Shown: positions 6,622 through 7,407 of the stretch, in pieces
How positions within the stretch are numbered: position 1 is the stretch's first letter
How the letters are laid out: every line of letters begins with the position of its first letter
Source of the DNA: an uncultured Burkholderiales bacterium
Lineage (GTDB): Bacteria; Pseudomonadota; Gammaproteobacteria; Burkholderiales; Burkholderiaceae_C
DNA length: 7,407 bases
Direction: 5' to 3'
Assembly: GCA_903856875.1 (NCBI GenBank)
Contig: CAIODE010000294.1
Coordinates: forward strand, 1-7,407
The notes under the pieces: model-generated
Databases searched by the model: none
What the model was told of the DNA's origin: nothing
The model's input: the letters and a program-made list of their open reading frames with translations, nothing else
Made by a program: the position numbers and the translations under genes

Positions 6622-7407
6622 GCGCTGATCTGAACCAATTGTTGTCGTGTTTTGCGGCCACCGGCTTGGAATCTTCATTCCACGAGCGTCACATCAACCC
6701 GCAAATCATGTCGGGTTTGAATGGCCATAACTGGAGCCTGAAAGATTACGAAGCACGCGGTGGCTACCAAGCCTTGCGCAAAATTTTGGGTAAAGATGGC
6801 GGCGAAGGCCTCACGCAAGACCAAGTCATTGCCACTGTTAAAGAGTCTGCCTTGCGCGGTCGTGGCGGTGCAGGTTTCCCAACCGGCCTGAAGTGGAGCT
6901 TCATGCCCCGTCAGTTCCCAGGCCAAAAGTATTTGGTTTGCAATTCTGACGAAGGCGAGCCAGGCACTTGCAAAGACCGCGACATCATGCAATTCAATCC
7001 CCACATCGTGATTGAAGGCATGGCCATTGCCGCTTATGCCATGGGCATCAATGTGGGTTACAACTACATTCACGGCGAAATTTTCCAAACCTATGAACGC
7101 TTTGAAACCGCCCTTGAAGAGGCGCGTGCAGCAGGCTTCTTGGGTGACAAAATCATGGGCAGCAATTTCAACTTCCAACTGCATGCGACGCATGGTTTCG
7201 GGGCTTACATCTGCGGTGAAGAAACCGCTTTGCTAGAATCCTTGGAAGGCAAAAAAGGCCAGCCACGTTTCAAGCCGCCATTTCCAGCCAGCTTTGGTTT
7301 GTATGGCAAGCCCACCACCATCAACAACACCGAAACATTCGCGGCTGTTCCTTGGATCATCCGAAATGGCGGTGCAGCTTATTTGGCGTGCGGCAAACCC
7401 AATAACG
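6618..7407 (+). CDS. nuoF: NADH-quinone oxidoreductase subunit F (51 kDa type), 3' end cut off
   Basis: NADH-binding, FMN-containing subunit of complex I: takes hydride from NADH and passes electrons to cluster N3. The window shows the first 263 residues; the family usually has about 430-450, so the N3 cysteines lie beyond the right edge. The start is ATG 6618, overlapping the nuoE stop as ATGA, with a strong GGAGG (6607-6611) 6 nt upstream. The glycine-rich [13 protein letters not shown] (81-93) binds FMN/NADH, followed by [14 protein letters not shown] from Cys108 and the 51-kDa signature [14 protein letters not shown] around Cys199. Phe194 in GFGAY stands where the published signature allows Ala or Met. 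[17 protein letters not shown] is standard. No frameshift seen. Confidence 0.97.
   Translation, partial: MSADLNQLLSCFAATGLESSFHERHINPQIMSGLNGHNWSLKDYEARGGYQALRKILGKDGGEGLTQDQVIATVKESALRGRGGAGFPTGLKWSFMPRQFPGQKYLVCNSDEGEPGTCKDRDIMQFNPHIVIEGMAIAAYAMGINVGYNYIHGEIFQTYERFETALEEARAAGFLGDKIMGSNFNFQLHATHGFGAYICGEETALLESLEGKKGQPRFKPPFPASFGLYGKPTTINNTETFAAVPWIIRNGGAAYLACGKPNN

Overview
This window is an ordinary housekeeping stretch of a Gram-negative, respiring bacterium, most likely Burkholderiales (Betaproteobacteria) and probably Comamonadaceae. That placement is inferred from the gene order pnp – tpiA – secG – tRNA-Leu(GAG) – nuoABCDEF, from the NuoD and PNPase protein sequences as I remember them in relatives, from a base composition that looks close to half G+C by eye, and from heavy use of TTG for leucine. 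A freshwater genus such as Limnohabitans or Rhodoferax would fit, but I cannot fix the genus. All protein genes and the tRNA lie on the + strand, and the window cuts both the first gene (pnp, N-terminus missing) and the last (nuoF, C-terminus missing).

Bases 1-3047 hold RNA turnover, glycolysis and secretion genes: polynucleotide phosphorylase (3' part), triosephosphate isomerase starting 2 nt after the pnp stop, and the SecG translocase subunit. A possible 11-codon leader ORF sits between tpiA and secG, and its stop overlaps the secG start (ATGA).

Bases 3048-3332 are the only substantial non-protein stretch. It contains three inverted repeats, a complete tRNA-Leu with anticodon GAG, and a perfect 13-bp hairpin between the tRNA and nuoA. 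None of the hairpins has a clear T-tract, and I found no convincing -35/-10 promoter pair.

Bases 3333-7407 are the front half of a 14-subunit-type complex I (NADH:quinone oxidoreductase) operon. NuoA is the small membrane subunit. NuoB carries the N2 cluster. NuoC and NuoD form the connecting module, and NuoD lines the quinone pocket. NuoE and NuoF form the NADH-oxidising tip, with 2Fe-2S N1a in NuoE and FMN plus NADH binding in NuoF. The nuoD/nuoE and nuoE/nuoF junctions are ATGA overlaps, which suggests translational coupling. nuoG onward is expected just past the right edge.

I found no evidence of a new biological system: no mobile element, CRISPR array, phage gene or unexplained large ORF. 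The points most worth checking are small. They are a Cys replacing the usual Gly beside a quinone-site His of NuoD, altered residues around a second quinone-site position of NuoD, the tRNA–nuoA hairpin, the secG leader ORF, and a possible hairpin-bridged ribosome site for nuoD.
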